A stretch of DNA of 64,000 nucleotides. Source: Changshengia sp963803165. GTDB lineage: Bacteria; Chloroflexota; Dormibacteria; Aeolococcales; Aeolococcaceae. The position numbers and the translations under genes are program-made. The notes beneath the pieces are model-generated. The model had not been told where the DNA came from, made no database searches, and saw only the letters and a list, made by a program, of their open reading frames with translations. The stretch is taken from contig CAWDLK010000002.1 of the NCBI GenBank assembly GCA_963803165.1, forward strand, positions 310,001-374,000, in the 5' to 3' direction. This document shows positions 7,989-17,378 of this stretch, piece after piece (within the stretch, counting starts at the first letter, position 1; every line of letters starts with the position of its first letter).

Positions 7989-9674
7989 ATGATCAGCCTC
8001 CTTCTCGTCGGCTTCGTCGCGGAACTCATCACCGGCATCTCGCCCTGCATCCTGCCGGTGCTGCCCCTGGTGCTGGTGGCGGGGGCCACCGGCACGGCGC
8101 CGGCCTCGCGGCGGCGGCGCTCCGTCGCCGTGGTGGCCGGGCTGGTGGTGAGCTTCAGCGTCATCACCCTGGTCGGCACGACGGTGCTCAGCGCCCTCGG
8201 GCTCCCCGCCGACCTGCTGCGCGACGCCGGGCTGGTGCTCCTCGGCCTCTTCGGCCTCGGCCTGCTGGTGCCGGCGATCGCGGAGATCCTCGAGCGCCCC
8301 TTCCTCCGCCTGCACGCTCCGCGGCCGGCGACCTCGCGCGGGGGGCTGGTCCTCGGTCTGGGCCTGGGTGCGGTCTTCGTCCCCTGCGCCGGGCCCGTGC
8401 TCGCCGCCATCTCGGTGATCGGAGCCACCAACCATCTGAGCCTCACCGGCCTGCTGCTCACGCTCGCCTTCGCCACCGGAGCCGGCGTCCCCCTGCTCGC
8501 CGTCGCCCTGGCCGGTGACGCGGTCATCGACCGCGTCCGGGCGCTGCGGGGGAGGGTGCGGGGGATGCGCATCGGCGGTGGAGCCGTCCTGATCGTCATG
8601 ACCCTCGCCATCGGCCTCAATCTCACCGACGGGTTGCAGCAGGACGTCCCCGGGTACACCAGCGCGCTCCAGAGCGGGGTGGAGGGCGGCAGCTCCGTCC
8701 AGAGCCAGCTCCACAGCCTCACCGGGGGCGGCAGCACCTCCCTGATGAGCTGCACGACCACCGCCACCCTGAAGGACTGCTTCCCGGCCCCCAGCTTCCA
8801 GGGCATCACCGCCTGGCTGGACACTCCCGGGGGGGCGCCGCTCACCATCCGGTCGCTGCGCGGCAAGGTGGTCCTCGTCGACTTCTGGACCTACTCCTGC
8901 ATCAACTGCCAGAGAAGCCTCCCCCACGTCGAGGCCTGGTACCGGCGGTATGCCGCCGACGGCCTGGTGGTGGTGGGGGTGCACACCCCGGAGTTCGCCT
9001 TCGAGCACGTCGTCTCCAACGTCAGGAGCGCGGTGCGGCAGTTCGGGATCACCTACCCCGTCGCCGTCGACAACAGCTACGACACCTGGAACGCCTACGG
9101 CAACGAGTACTGGCCGGCCGACTACCTCATCGACGCCTCGGGTCAGGTCCGCTACGAGAGTTTCGGCGAGGGTGGGTACGGGCAGACCGAGGCGGCCATC
9201 CGCCAGCTTCTCGTCGACGCCAACCCGCAGGTGAAGCTGCCGCTGGCCACCGACGTCCCCGATCTCACCCCGACCGAGCTCACCAGCCCCGAGACCTATC
9301 TCGGCTACAGCCGGCTGCAGTACCTCGCCGGGGTCGCCTCGATCCACGACGACGCCCCGGCGACGTACGCCTTCCCCGGCTCGATCGCCCTCGGCGAGTA
9401 CGGCCTGGCGGGGACGTGGACGATCGGCTCCGAGGAGGCCACGGCGGGCGCCGATGCCCGCCTCGAGCTGGACTTCCAAGCCCGGGACGTCTACCTCGTG
9501 CTCGGCGGAAGCGGCGCGCTCACCCTCACGCTGAAGGGCAGACCGGCGGGGACCATCGACGTCTCGGGCGTCCCCCGGCTCTACACGCTGGTGTCGGGCC
9601 AGTCCCAGCGGTCGGGCGTGCTGGTGCTCGCGGCCTCGCCCGGCATCGAGGCATACGACTTCACCTTCGGATAG
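7989..9674 (+). CDS. DipZ-like CcdA/thioredoxin fusion (cytochrome c biogenesis/thiol redox)
   Basis: 561-residue fusion. Residues 1-210 form a CcdA/DsbD membrane domain with two conserved cysteines, C20 in SPCILP and C133 in VPCAGPV, for moving electrons across the membrane. Residues 265-410 are a TlpA/AhpC-type thioredoxin domain with C304-I-N-C307 facing outward. The last ~150 residues (from PETYLGY) match the C-terminal carbohydrate-module-like domain of actinobacterial DipZ. It should supply reductant for extracytoplasmic disulfides, cytochrome c maturation or peroxide reduction. No other ccm/ccs genes are beside it. ATG at 7989, 109 bp after the kinase. Confidence 0.88.
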   Translation: MISLLLVGFVAELITGISPCILPVLPLVLVAGATGTAPASRRRRSVAVVAGLVVSFSVITLVGTTVLSALGLPADLLRDAGLVLLGLFGLGLLVPAIAEILERPFLRLHAPRPATSRGGLVLGLGLGAVFVPCAGPVLAAISVIGATNHLSLTGLLLTLAFATGAGVPLLAVALAGDAVIDRVRALRGRVRGMRIGGGAVLIVMTLAIGLNLTDGLQQDVPGYTSALQSGVEGGSSVQSQLHSLTGGGSTSLMSCTTTATLKDCFPAPSFQGITAWLDTPGGAPLTIRSLRGKVVLVDFWTYSCINCQRSLPHVEAWYRRYAADGLVVVGVHTPEFAFEHVVSNVRSAVRQFGITYPVAVDNSYDTWNAYGNEYWPADYLIDASGQVRYESFGEGGYGQTEAAIRQLLVDANPQVKLPLATDVPDLTPTELTSPETYLGYSRLQYLAGVASIHDDAPATYAFPGSIALGEYGLAGTWTIGSEEATAGADARLELDFQARDVYLVLGGSGALTLTLKGRPAGTIDVSGVPRLYTLVSGQSQRSGVLVLAASPGIEAYDFTFG

Positions 9675-9720
9675 CGGCGTCGGGAGGTGCCACCGGGAGC
9701 GCCCGACCAGCCTTACAGCG

Positions 9721-9744
9721 TAGCGCAGATGATATGCTGCACTA
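9721..9744 (+). promoter_or_regulatory. Promoter and operator-like palindrome of the toxin-antitoxin pair
   Basis: An interrupted palindrome, tagcgcag (9721-9728) and ctgcacta (9737-9744), matches at 7 of 8 arm positions. A -10-like TATGCT lies inside it at 9733-9738 and ends 7 nt before the antitoxin ATG, as expected for a leaderless transcript. A palindrome over the promoter suits autorepression by the antitoxin. No good -35 was found. Confidence 0.5.
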
Positions 9745-9745
9745 C

Positions 9746-10168
9746 ATGTCTGCGCCGCTCTCCATCCGCTTCGAGCCGGCGATCCTGGAGAGGCTGCGCC
9801 GCCGGGCTCGCGCCATCCCCGGCGCCACGCCGTCCGGTCTCGCTCAGCGCCTCATCGACGAGGGCCTGCGCATGAGCGAACACCCCGGGATCACCTTCAA
9901 GGACGGCCCGACGGGCCGCCGCTCCGCGCTCGCCCTAGGGCCGGATGTCTGGGAGGTGGTCAAGGTGGTGCGCGAGCTCGACGAGCGGGGCGAGGCCGCC
10001 GTGACCGCCGCGGCGGAGCTCCTGGCCCTCTCGCCGGCGCAGGTGCGGGTCGCTCTCCGGTACTGCGCCGCCTTTCCTGAGGAGGTCGACGCAGAGATCG
10101 CCCTCGCCGACGAGGACTCGCAGGCGGCGCAGCGGTTGTGGCGCGCCCAGCAGCGCCTCCTCGCGTGA
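9746..10168 (+). CDS. Antitoxin/DNA-binding partner of a PIN-like toxin
   Basis: 140 residues. The N-terminal ~50 residues (SIRFEPAILERLRRRA...SGLAQRLIDEGLR) look like a ribbon-helix-helix/CopG segment. The rest, from HPGITFKDGPTGRR through DVWEVV, resembles the DUF433-like helix-turn-helix part of antitoxins paired with DUF5615 toxins. The stop overlaps the toxin GTG (GTGA), the usual arrangement. Start chosen at 9746 because a TATGCT box sits 7 nt upstream; an in-frame ATG at 9734 lies within that box. Confidence 0.75.
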   Translation: MSAPLSIRFEPAILERLRRRARAIPGATPSGLAQRLIDEGLRMSEHPGITFKDGPTGRRSALALGPDVWEVVKVVRELDERGEAAVTAAAELLALSPAQVRVALRYCAAFPEEVDAEIALADEDSQAAQRLWRAQQRLLA

Positions 10169-10551
10169 TCTCGGCGCGGGGCGGCGTCGCCCTGCTCCTC
10201 GACGAGATGTTCTCGCCCACGATTGCAGTCGAGCTGCGCCGCCACGGACGTGACGTGATCGCCGTCGCGGCCGAGGTGCAGCTCCGGGCCATGACCGACC
10301 CGGAGCTGCTCGCCTGGGCAGCAGATCAGCGACGGCGGCTGGTCACCGAGAACGTCAAGGACTTCCGGCGACTCCTCCATGCGAGTGAGGCATCGGGCCC
10401 CGGGTTGCTGTTCACCAGCAGTCGAACCTTCCCCCGCAGCCGCAACACGGTCGGTGTGCTGATCGAGGCGCTCGAGCGCTGGCTGTCAGCGCCGGACGTG
10501 GCCGCGCGACCGCCCGAGGACTGGCTGATGCCTCCCCCCGGTCCAGCCTGA
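10165..10551 (+). CDS. PIN-like toxin (DUF5615 family)
   Basis: 128-residue Mut7-C/DUF5615-type protein. It begins with the acidic nuclease-like segment LLLDEMFSPTIAVELRRHG, then an acidic TDPELLAWA and VTENVKDFRRL, the spacing seen in VapC-like RNases. The GTG start overlaps the antitoxin stop, so it forms the toxin half of a type II pair. The RNA target is unknown and the assignment rests on motif spacing and gene order. Confidence 0.78.
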   Translation: MISARGGVALLLDEMFSPTIAVELRRHGRDVIAVAAEVQLRAMTDPELLAWAADQRRRLVTENVKDFRRLLHASEASGPGLLFTSSRTFPRSRNTVGVLIEALERWLSAPDVAARPPEDWLMPPPGPA

Positions 10552-10571
10552 GGGCGGTCGACCCCTTGGGG

Positions 10572-11243
10572 TCAGCTCGCGGGCGGCGTCCCGGCCGCTT
10601 GCACTCGCCACGCCGCCCCGTCCCACCAGGCACGCCCGTCGGACGACAGCTGCGCCCCCGCCGGCGCGGCCGCCGGGACCGGTCGCCACCCACCGCCGTG
10701 CCACGCCCAGCGGCCGTCCTCCGAGACGGGGAAGCCGGTGGGCGCGGCGGTCCGGGTGAGCAGGTCCCAATCCGCCGCTCGCATCTCCTCCCGCCACCAG
10801 CCCGCCCGACACCGCAGCCGCTGGTCGCCGATGGTCGCCCACCCCCCACGTAGTGGCCCCATCTGGATCCGGCCATACGTGCCGATGAGGCGCCGCGGTG
10901 TCCAGGGAAGGAAGCGCCCGCTGTCGAGGACGAAGATGGCATCGTCCGTGGCCGCGATGACCCGGTGGCGGTTGACCAGGCAGGTGAAGAGGCACCCGAT
11001 CGTCACGCCGGCAGGGATAGCGAGAGGGATCCACCACTCCGACCCACTGCGAGGATTCCAGAAGATCAGAGCGGGCTCCACCAGGGCGCAGTAGCCCAGT
11101 AACCAGAGAATGCCCGTCAACCACCTGGACGTCGCGTTTCCAGCCAGGACGTAGCGGATCGCCGGCTCCGGGGGGAGCAGCGGCTGGGCCCTCCGGATCA
11201 TCCGGCGCCTGGCCCAGGCCCGCATGAAGTCCAGGTCGTCCAC
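10572..11243 (-). CDS. Membrane protein with C-terminal tryptophan-rich (DUF2510-like) repeats
   Basis: 223 residues, function unknown. Two hydrophobic segments (about residues 40-60 and 70-95) are followed by a PH-like stretch (RVIAATDDAIFVLDS) and two Trp-rich repeats, DGRWAWHGGGWRPV and DGRAWWDGAAWR, of the kind found in actinobacterial DUF2510 proteins. The start at 11243 (GTG) follows a GGGGAGGG site with 5 nt spacing; the longer ATG start at 11309 lacks one. A -10-like GATAAT lies at 11271-11276. It is convergent with the toxin gene. Confidence 0.65.
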   Translation of the reverse strand: MDDLDFMRAWARRRMIRRAQPLLPPEPAIRYVLAGNATSRWLTGILWLLGYCALVEPALIFWNPRSGSEWWIPLAIPAGVTIGCLFTCLVNRHRVIAATDDAIFVLDSGRFLPWTPRRLIGTYGRIQMGPLRGGWATIGDQRLRCRAGWWREEMRAADWDLLTRTAAPTGFPVSEDGRWAWHGGGWRPVPAAAPAGAQLSSDGRAWWDGAAWRVQAAGTPPAS

Positions 11244-11313
11244 GTGACCCTCCCCTGTGGCTGCCGCGCCATTATCCGCGCCCGCCGAGGGGCTCGCGGG
11301 AGGCGCCATGCTC

Positions 11314-12825
11314 TCAGGTGCCGGGCAGCGTCCCCGCCTGGGCCATGGTGGCCACGGTGAGCACCAGCGCCACGAAGACCCCGAGCACCAGGGTGCCGGC
11401 GGCGCTCACCGCCAGCACGGTGCTCCCCGCCCAGCCGGCGCGCGGCCACGCGTACTCCCGCTCCCCCGCCGCCGGGCGCTGGAACATGATGAGGATCACC
11501 CGCAGGTAGTAGAAGACCGAGACCGCGCTGGTGCCGATCCCCCAGAGGGCGAGGGCGACGTTGTGGCCCTGGATGGCAGCCGCGAAGACCAGGAACTTGC
11601 CGATGAATCCGGCGGTGAGCGGGAAGCCCGCCAGGGAGAGCAGGAAGAAGGCGAGCGCCCCCGCCACGTAGGGGCGCCGCTGCCAGAGCCCGCGGAGATG
11701 GTCGTAGCTGTCGAGGTCCTCGCCGCGGCCGCTCATCACCGTGACCACGGCAAAGGCGCCGAGGTTGGTGAGCGCGTAGGCGGCGAGGTAGTAGAGGGAG
11801 CCCTGGATGCCGAGCGAGGTGCCCACCCCCACCGCCACCCCGATCAGGATGTAGCCGGCCTGGGCGATGCCCGAGTAGGCGAGCATCCGCTTGATGCTGT
11901 TCTGGGTGAGGGCGGCCAGGTTGCCGATCACCATGGAGAGGATGGCGACCGCGATCACCACCGGGCTCCAGCGGCTGTAGTAGGAGGCGAAGGCGTCGTC
12001 GAAGACGCGGATCAGCACGATGAAGGCGGCCACCTTGGTGGCCACGCTCATGAAGGTGGTGACCGAGGTCGGCGCCCCCTGGTAGACGTCGGGGGTCCAG
12101 GCGTGGAAGGGCGCCGCGCTCACCTTGAAGGCGAGGCCGACGAAGACCAGGATGACCCCGCCCACCAGGAGTGGGTCGAAGGGCTGGGAGCGGGCCATCG
12201 CCGTGGCGATCTGGGCCAGCTGCGTGTGACCGGTCTCGCCGTAGACCAGGGCCATCCCGAAGAGCAGGAAGGCGGAGGCGAAGGAGCCGAGCAGCAGGTA
12301 CTTGACCGCCGCCTCCTGGGAGCGCTCCTCCTGGCGGGAGAAGCCGCTGAGGATGTAGAGGGAGATGGAGAGAAGCTCGACGGCGAGGAAGATCACCATC
12401 AGGCTGGTGGCCGCGGAGAGCAGCATCATCCCCACCGTCGCCGACATCACCAGCGCGTAGTACTCGCCGGCGTGGAGGCGGCGGCGGTTGAGGTAGCCGG
12501 GGCTGATCACCACGGTGAGCAGCGAGGTCACCAGGATCACGCAGTTGGCGAACTCGGCGAGACGGTCGTAGGCGACCGCCCCGAAGAAGACGGTGCGCCC
12601 CGCGGAGCCGGCGTCGTACCAGCCCCAGACGCTCACCGCCAGGGCGGCGGCCAGCACCGCCCCGCTCACCACCGCGAGCCAGCCTCGCCGCGCCGGCGGC
12701 ACCAGCAGGTCGAGCGCCATGAGGAGCAGGAAGCCGCCGGCGACGATCAGCTCGGGGAGGACCCCGACGAGGTCGTGCCAGCCGGGCGTGGCGGTCGCGA
12801 GCGGCAGGGCGGCGAGCGGGCTCAC
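11314..12825 (-). CDS. nuoN: NADH-quinone oxidoreductase subunit N
   Basis: 503-residue antiporter-like membrane subunit of complex I with about 14 hydrophobic helices, last gene of the nuoA-N operon. The proton-antiporter fold is evident from FKVSAAPFHAWTPDVYQGAPTSVTTFMS and the KRMLAYSGIAQAGY segment. GTG start overlapping the nuoM stop (GTGA). It should pump protons as one of three antiporter modules with NuoM and NuoL. Confidence 0.95.
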   Translation of the reverse strand: MSPLAALPLATATPGWHDLVGVLPELIVAGGFLLLMALDLLVPPARRGWLAVVSGAVLAAALAVSVWGWYDAGSAGRTVFFGAVAYDRLAEFANCVILVTSLLTVVISPGYLNRRRLHAGEYYALVMSATVGMMLLSAATSLMVIFLAVELLSISLYILSGFSRQEERSQEAAVKYLLLGSFASAFLLFGMALVYGETGHTQLAQIATAMARSQPFDPLLVGGVILVFVGLAFKVSAAPFHAWTPDVYQGAPTSVTTFMSVATKVAAFIVLIRVFDDAFASYYSRWSPVVIAVAILSMVIGNLAALTQNSIKRMLAYSGIAQAGYILIGVAVGVGTSLGIQGSLYYLAAYALTNLGAFAVVTVMSGRGEDLDSYDHLRGLWQRRPYVAGALAFFLLSLAGFPLTAGFIGKFLVFAAAIQGHNVALALWGIGTSAVSVFYYLRVILIMFQRPAAGEREYAWPRAGWAGSTVLAVSAAGTLVLGVFVALVLTVATMAQAGTLPGT

Positions 12826-14421
12826 GGCGCGACCACGGTCCGGCTCGCGTCGGTCGCCGCCACCAGCGTCGCCGGCGCGTGGGTGCTCAGGTTGCTGATC
12901 GCCACGTACTGCGGCACCGTCGGGGAGGTCACCGCGCCGATCGGGTGCGGGTAGACGCCGAGGAAGACGACCAGCGCCGCCAGCGGGGCCAGCACCAGCC
13001 CCTCCCGCAGGCGCAGGTCGGCGACCTTCTCGGTGAGCGCCCGGGCGGGACCGTGCATCATCCCCTGGTGCATGCGCAGCATGTACCAGCTGGCGAGCAC
13101 CACCCCCAGCCCGGCGAGCACCGCCAGCAGCCAGTAGTACTGGAAGGCCCCCAGCATGATGGTGATCTCGCCGACGAAGCCGTTGGTGCCGGGGAGGCCG
13201 AGGGCGCCCAGGGTGAGCACCAGGAAGAAGAGGTAGAGCCAGGGCATCCGCTGCTGCAGCCCGCCCAGCTCACGGATGTCGCGGGTCCCGGTGCGGGCCT
13301 CGACGACGCCGACCACCAGGAAGAGGCCGGCGATGATGATGCCGTGGTTGACGATCTGGATGATCGCCCCGTTGATGCCGTTCTGGTCGAGGCTGAAGAT
13401 GCCCAGCGCGATGAAACCGAGGTGGGAGATGCTGGCGTAGGCGACGATCCGCTTGAGGTCGGTCTGGCTGAGGGCCTGCAGCGCCCCGTAGAGGATGCTG
13501 AGGATGGCGAGCGCCACCAGCAGCGGCTGGAGCTGGTGGACCGGGCCGCCGAAGAGGGTGATCCCGAAGCGGATGAAGCCGTAGGCGCCCATCTTGCTCA
13601 CCACCCCGGCGAAGAACACCAGCGCCGGGGCCGGCGCCGAACTCGTAGAGGTCGGGGAGCCAGGTGTGGAAGGGGACGATGGGCAGCTTGATGGCGAAGG
13701 CCAGCGCAAAGGCGAGGAAGGCGAACATCGCCGGGGTCAGGGTGGGCACGGTGGTGAAGGGCAGCGTCACCCCGCTCTGGGCCGGCAGCGGGTGCTGGAG
13801 CAGCACCTCGAGGTCGAAGGTGTTGTGGCCGGCGCCCAGCGCCTGGAAGTGGAGGTAGAGGATCGCCACCAGCATCAGCAGGCTGCCCGCGACCGTGTAG
13901 ATGACGAACTTGAGGGTGGCCCGGCCCCGGTTCTCGTTGCCGTAGAAGGCGAGCAGGAAGTAGAGGGGGATCAGCATCCCCTCCCAGAAGAGGTAGAAGA
14001 GGAGCAGGTCGAGGCTGATCAGGACCCCGGTGGTCGCCGCCTCGGTGAGCAGCATCAGCCCGCAGAAGAGCTTGAGTCGCTCGGTGGAGAGTCGCGGCAC
14101 AACCAGGGCGCCGAGCAGGAAGACGCCGGCGTTGAGGGCGAGGATCCAGGCCGAGACGCCGTCCACGCCGAGGTGGTACGACGCGCCGATGGCGGGGATC
14201 CAGCTGGCCGTCTCGACGTCGTGCATGGGCAGCGGGCCGCCGGTGGCCGGGCCGGTCGCCACCCCGTAGACGATCATCCCCACCAGCACCGCCTCGGCGG
14301 CCGCGGCCGTCACGGTCACCCCCTTGATGGCGTCGCGGGCCCGCGAGGGGATGACCTGGAGGACCAGGGCGCCGGCCACCGGGAGCAGGAGGATCGCGGT
14401 GAGCCAGGGGAAGCCGCTCAT
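12822..14421 (-). CDS. nuoM: NADH-quinone oxidoreductase subunit M, interrupted by a 1-bp frameshift
   Basis: Antiporter-like subunit of complex I. The reading frame runs from the ATG at 14421 to FHTWLPDLYE and then shifts. Removing one of the two T residues (minus strand; plus-strand A at 13640-13641) restores YESAPAPALVFFAGVVSKMGAYG, the expected family motif, and an uninterrupted protein of about 532 residues to 12822. Both halves are well conserved and both ends overlap neighbours in the normal way. A sequencing error is therefore more likely than a dead gene. Confidence 0.9.
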
Positions 14422-16409
14422 CGCGCGATCCCCGCGGCGAGCATCACCGCGACCGTGAGGGCGACCGCGAAGAACACCATGTAGGAGGCGTAGTCGCGGA
14501 TCAGCCCGGTCTGGACGGCGCGGAAGGCGCCGCTGAAGTCGGAGGCGATCGCGGCGATGCCCTTGATCGGGCTGTCCAGCACCGGCTCGCCGGCCCGGCG
14601 CAGGCCTCGGGAGACGGCGCGGAGGGGACGCACCAAAAGCAGGTCGTAGAGCTCGTCGAAGTAGAGCTTGTGCAGGGAGAGCCGGGGGATGAGGCGGATC
14701 CCGGGCAGCGCCAGCAGGCGCGACGGGTCGAGGTCGCGGCGGATCCAGATCAGGCTGGCCACCCCGATGCCGGCCAGGCTGCAGCCGAGCCCGATGGCGA
14801 AGCCGACCAGCCCCTGGGCGGTCCCCGGCGCGGTGGCGACGGGGCTGCCGAAGACGGGACCGAGGAAGGCGTCGACGAGGTGCGGGCCGAAGGCGACGGG
14901 CCACTGCAGGGCCCAGCCGGCGACCGCCGAGAGCCCGGCGAGGATCACCACTGGCCAGAGCATCACCGCCGGCGACTCGTGGGCGGTGCGGGCCGCCTCG
15001 GAGCGCGGCTGGCCGCGGAAGGCGGTGCCGTAGAGGCGGAAGGCGTAGAGCCCGGTGAGCACGTTGACGGCGATCCCGACGATGTAGAGGGCGGGCGCGC
15101 CGGGGCCGTTGAGCAGACCGAAGCCGAGCAGGTCCTCCTTGGAGAACATCCCGGCAAAGAGGAACCCGGCCAGGGCCAGCGAGCCCACCAGGAAGCTCCA
15201 GGCGGTGACCCGCATCCGGGACTGCAGCCCGCCCATCTCGCGGATGTCCTGCTCGTCGTGGACGGCGTGGATCACGTTGCCGGCGGCGAGGAAGAGGAGC
15301 GCCTTGAAGAAGGCGTGGAGCAGGAACTGGTACATCCCGGCGGCGTAGGCGCCGATCCCCACCGCGAAGATCATCAGCCCGATCTGGGACATGGTCGAGT
15401 AGGCGATCACCCGCTTGATGTCCTGCTGGCTGAGGGCGATGAAGCCGGCCATCACCGCGGTGCCCATGCCCACGCAGGCGACCATCCCGCTGGCGATCGG
15501 GGCGAGGTCGAAGAGGGTGTGGAAGCGGGCGATCAGGTAGACGCCCGCGGTGACCATGGTGGCGGCGTGGATCAGCGCCGACACCGGGGTGGGGCCCTCC
15601 ATGGCGTCGGGGAGCCAGGTGTGGAGGGGGAACTGGGCCGACTTCGCGAAGGCCCCCACCGCGAGCAGGACGCAGATCAGGGTGATCAGCGGGGTGCCCG
15701 TGCCCAGTGAGGAGGCGTTGGCGAAGATCTGGGGGAGGCTCAGGGTGTGGAGATGCTGGGGGGCGAGGCACTTGGCCGCCGGCGATGGACAGGTGGGACC
15801 GGCGAGGTTGACGAAGATCAGGAAGGCGGCGATCACCAGCGCGACGTCGCCGATGACCTGGGTGATCATCGCCTTGCGGGCGGCGAGCACGGCGCTCTCC
15901 CGCTCCTGCCAGAAGCCGATCAGCAGGTAGCTGGAGAGCGCCACCAGGGCCCAGCCGATGATCAGGATCACCAGGTTGGCGGCCAGCACCAGCAGCGCCA
16001 TCGAGAAGATGAAGAAGTTCATGTAGCTGAAGAAGCGCGCCACCCCGGGGTCGTGCTCCATGTAGCCGACCGAGTAGACGTGGATGAGCAGCCCGACCCC
16101 GGTGATCACCAGCAGCATCAGCACCGCGAGCTGGTCGAGGGTGACCTCGACCGAGACGTTGAGGTTGCCGCCGCCGAGGTTGAGCCAGTTCCACAGCGTC
16201 GCGGTCACCGACTGGTGGCCGCTGGCGGCGCCCAGCACCTGGACGAAGATGACGAGGGTGACCGCGAAGGCCGCGGCGATGGAGAGGGTGCCGGCCAGGT
16301 TGACGAAGCGGCGGCCCAGCACCGGCCCGAGCAGGCCGCAGAGCGCGCTGCCCAGGAGCGGGAAGAGCAGGACCAGCCCGGCGAGCAGGGCGGCGGTCGA
16401 GCTGCTCAT
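14418..16409 (-). CDS. nuoL: NADH-quinone oxidoreductase subunit L
   Basis: 663-residue distal antiporter-like subunit, normal length, with many membrane helices and the proton-channel signature FPLHTWLPDAMEGPTPVSALIHAATMV split over helices 7-8, plus the long C-terminal tail expected of NuoL. ATG start at 16409; the stop overlaps the nuoM ATG (ATGA). It lies 13 bp after nuoK. Confidence 0.96.
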   Translation of the reverse strand: MSSSTAALLAGLVLLFPLLGSALCGLLGPVLGRRFVNLAGTLSIAAAFAVTLVIFVQVLGAASGHQSVTATLWNWLNLGGGNLNVSVEVTLDQLAVLMLLVITGVGLLIHVYSVGYMEHDPGVARFFSYMNFFIFSMALLVLAANLVILIIGWALVALSSYLLIGFWQERESAVLAARKAMITQVIGDVALVIAAFLIFVNLAGPTCPSPAAKCLAPQHLHTLSLPQIFANASSLGTGTPLITLICVLLAVGAFAKSAQFPLHTWLPDAMEGPTPVSALIHAATMVTAGVYLIARFHTLFDLAPIASGMVACVGMGTAVMAGFIALSQQDIKRVIAYSTMSQIGLMIFAVGIGAYAAGMYQFLLHAFFKALLFLAAGNVIHAVHDEQDIREMGGLQSRMRVTAWSFLVGSLALAGFLFAGMFSKEDLLGFGLLNGPGAPALYIVGIAVNVLTGLYAFRLYGTAFRGQPRSEAARTAHESPAVMLWPVVILAGLSAVAGWALQWPVAFGPHLVDAFLGPVFGSPVATAPGTAQGLVGFAIGLGCSLAGIGVASLIWIRRDLDPSRLLALPGIRLIPRLSLHKLYFDELYDLLLVRPLRAVSRGLRRAGEPVLDSPIKGIAAIASDFSGAFRAVQTGLIRDYASYMVFFAVALTVAVMLAAGIAR

Positions 16410-16422
16410 CGGTCTGCCGGCC

Positions 16423-16734
16423 TCATCGCTTCATCTCGTCGAGGTCGTCGACGTCCAGCTCCCGCCCGATGCTGAAGACCCGGGTCAGCAGTCCGAGCCC
16501 GACCACCACCTCGGCGGCCGCCACCACGATGACCATGAAGGCGAAGACCTGCCCCTCCTCGCTGTCGAGGAAGCTCGAGTAGCCGACCAGGGCCAGGTTG
16601 GCCGCGTTGAGCATCAGCTCGATCGACATGAAGACGACCAGCGGGTTGCGCCGGATCAGCACCCCCAGGGCGCCGAGGGTGAAGAGGAAGGCGGCGGTGA
16701 GCAGGATCCAGGGGAACATCGCCGGGGAGAGCAT
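16423..16734 (-). CDS. nuoK: NADH-quinone oxidoreductase subunit K
   Basis: 103-residue three-helix subunit. It has the two membrane glutamates typical of NuoK, in FMSIELMLNAANLAL and VVAAAEVVVGLGLL, and FTLGALGVLIRRNPLVVFM at the start. The ATG at 16734 overlaps the nuoJ stop; a second in-frame ATG six codons on is possible. Confidence 0.95.
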   Translation of the reverse strand: MLSPAMFPWILLTAAFLFTLGALGVLIRRNPLVVFMSIELMLNAANLALVGYSSFLDSEEGQVFAFMVIVVAAAEVVVGLGLLTRVFSIGRELDVDDLDEMKR

Positions 16735-17378
16735 CAGCCGGGGCCCTCCGCCGGCAGGTCTCCGCCGGGGTCCGGGCCCGAGCGCGGGCCGGTCCGCCGG
16801 GTCAGGTAGACCGCGCCGATGGCGGCCACCAGGAGCAGCAGGGAGGTGATCTCGAAGGGGAGCACGTAGGTGTGGAAGAGCTGGTTGGCGAGGGTCTGCA
16901 CGTTGCCCGCCCGGTTGACCGCGTCCTGGGGGAAGCCGAAGGTGCCATAGGGATCGGCGTGGGCGTCGCCCGACTGGGCGACGCTGCCCACCGTGTAGGC
17001 GTGCATGCAGGTCACCGACTGGGTGGTGCAGGAGGTGTCGTAGGCGACCCCGTCGCTCGCCGCGATGAAGACCGCGGTGCAGATCCCGGCGATGGCCAGC
17101 ACCCCGAGCAGGAGGCGGGGGTCGGCGAGCCGGGGGCGCTCCTCGGAGGAGGGGTCGAGCAGGGCGATGATGAAGACGAAGAGCACCATCACCGCCCCGG
17201 CGTAGACGATGAGCTGGACCACGAAGAGGAACTGGGCGTTGAGGACCACGAAGATCACCGCCAGCAGCCCGACGGTGAGCACCAGCGAGAGCGCCGAGTA
17301 GATCGCCTGGGGCGAGAAGACCACCCCCAGGCCGCTGATGGCGGAGAGGATCAGCAGGGCCGCGAGCAGCGCGTTCAC
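16734..17378 (-). CDS. nuoJ: NADH-quinone oxidoreductase subunit J
   Basis: 214-residue five-helix subunit with the conserved pi-bulge helix region FLFVVQLIVYAGAVMVLFVFIIALL. The GTG at 17378 overlaps the nuoI stop (GTGA); the longer frame upstream is the antisense or shifted part of nuoI and is not used. The loop between helices 3 and 4 carries a short Cys/Ser/Thr-rich insertion. Confidence 0.93.
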   Translation of the reverse strand: MNALLAALLILSAISGLGVVFSPQAIYSALSLVLTVGLLAVIFVVLNAQFLFVVQLIVYAGAVMVLFVFIIALLDPSSEERPRLADPRLLLGVLAIAGICTAVFIAASDGVAYDTSCTTQSVTCMHAYTVGSVAQSGDAHADPYGTFGFPQDAVNRAGNVQTLANQLFHTYVLPFEITSLLLLVAAIGAVYLTRRTGPRSGPDPGGDLPAEGPG

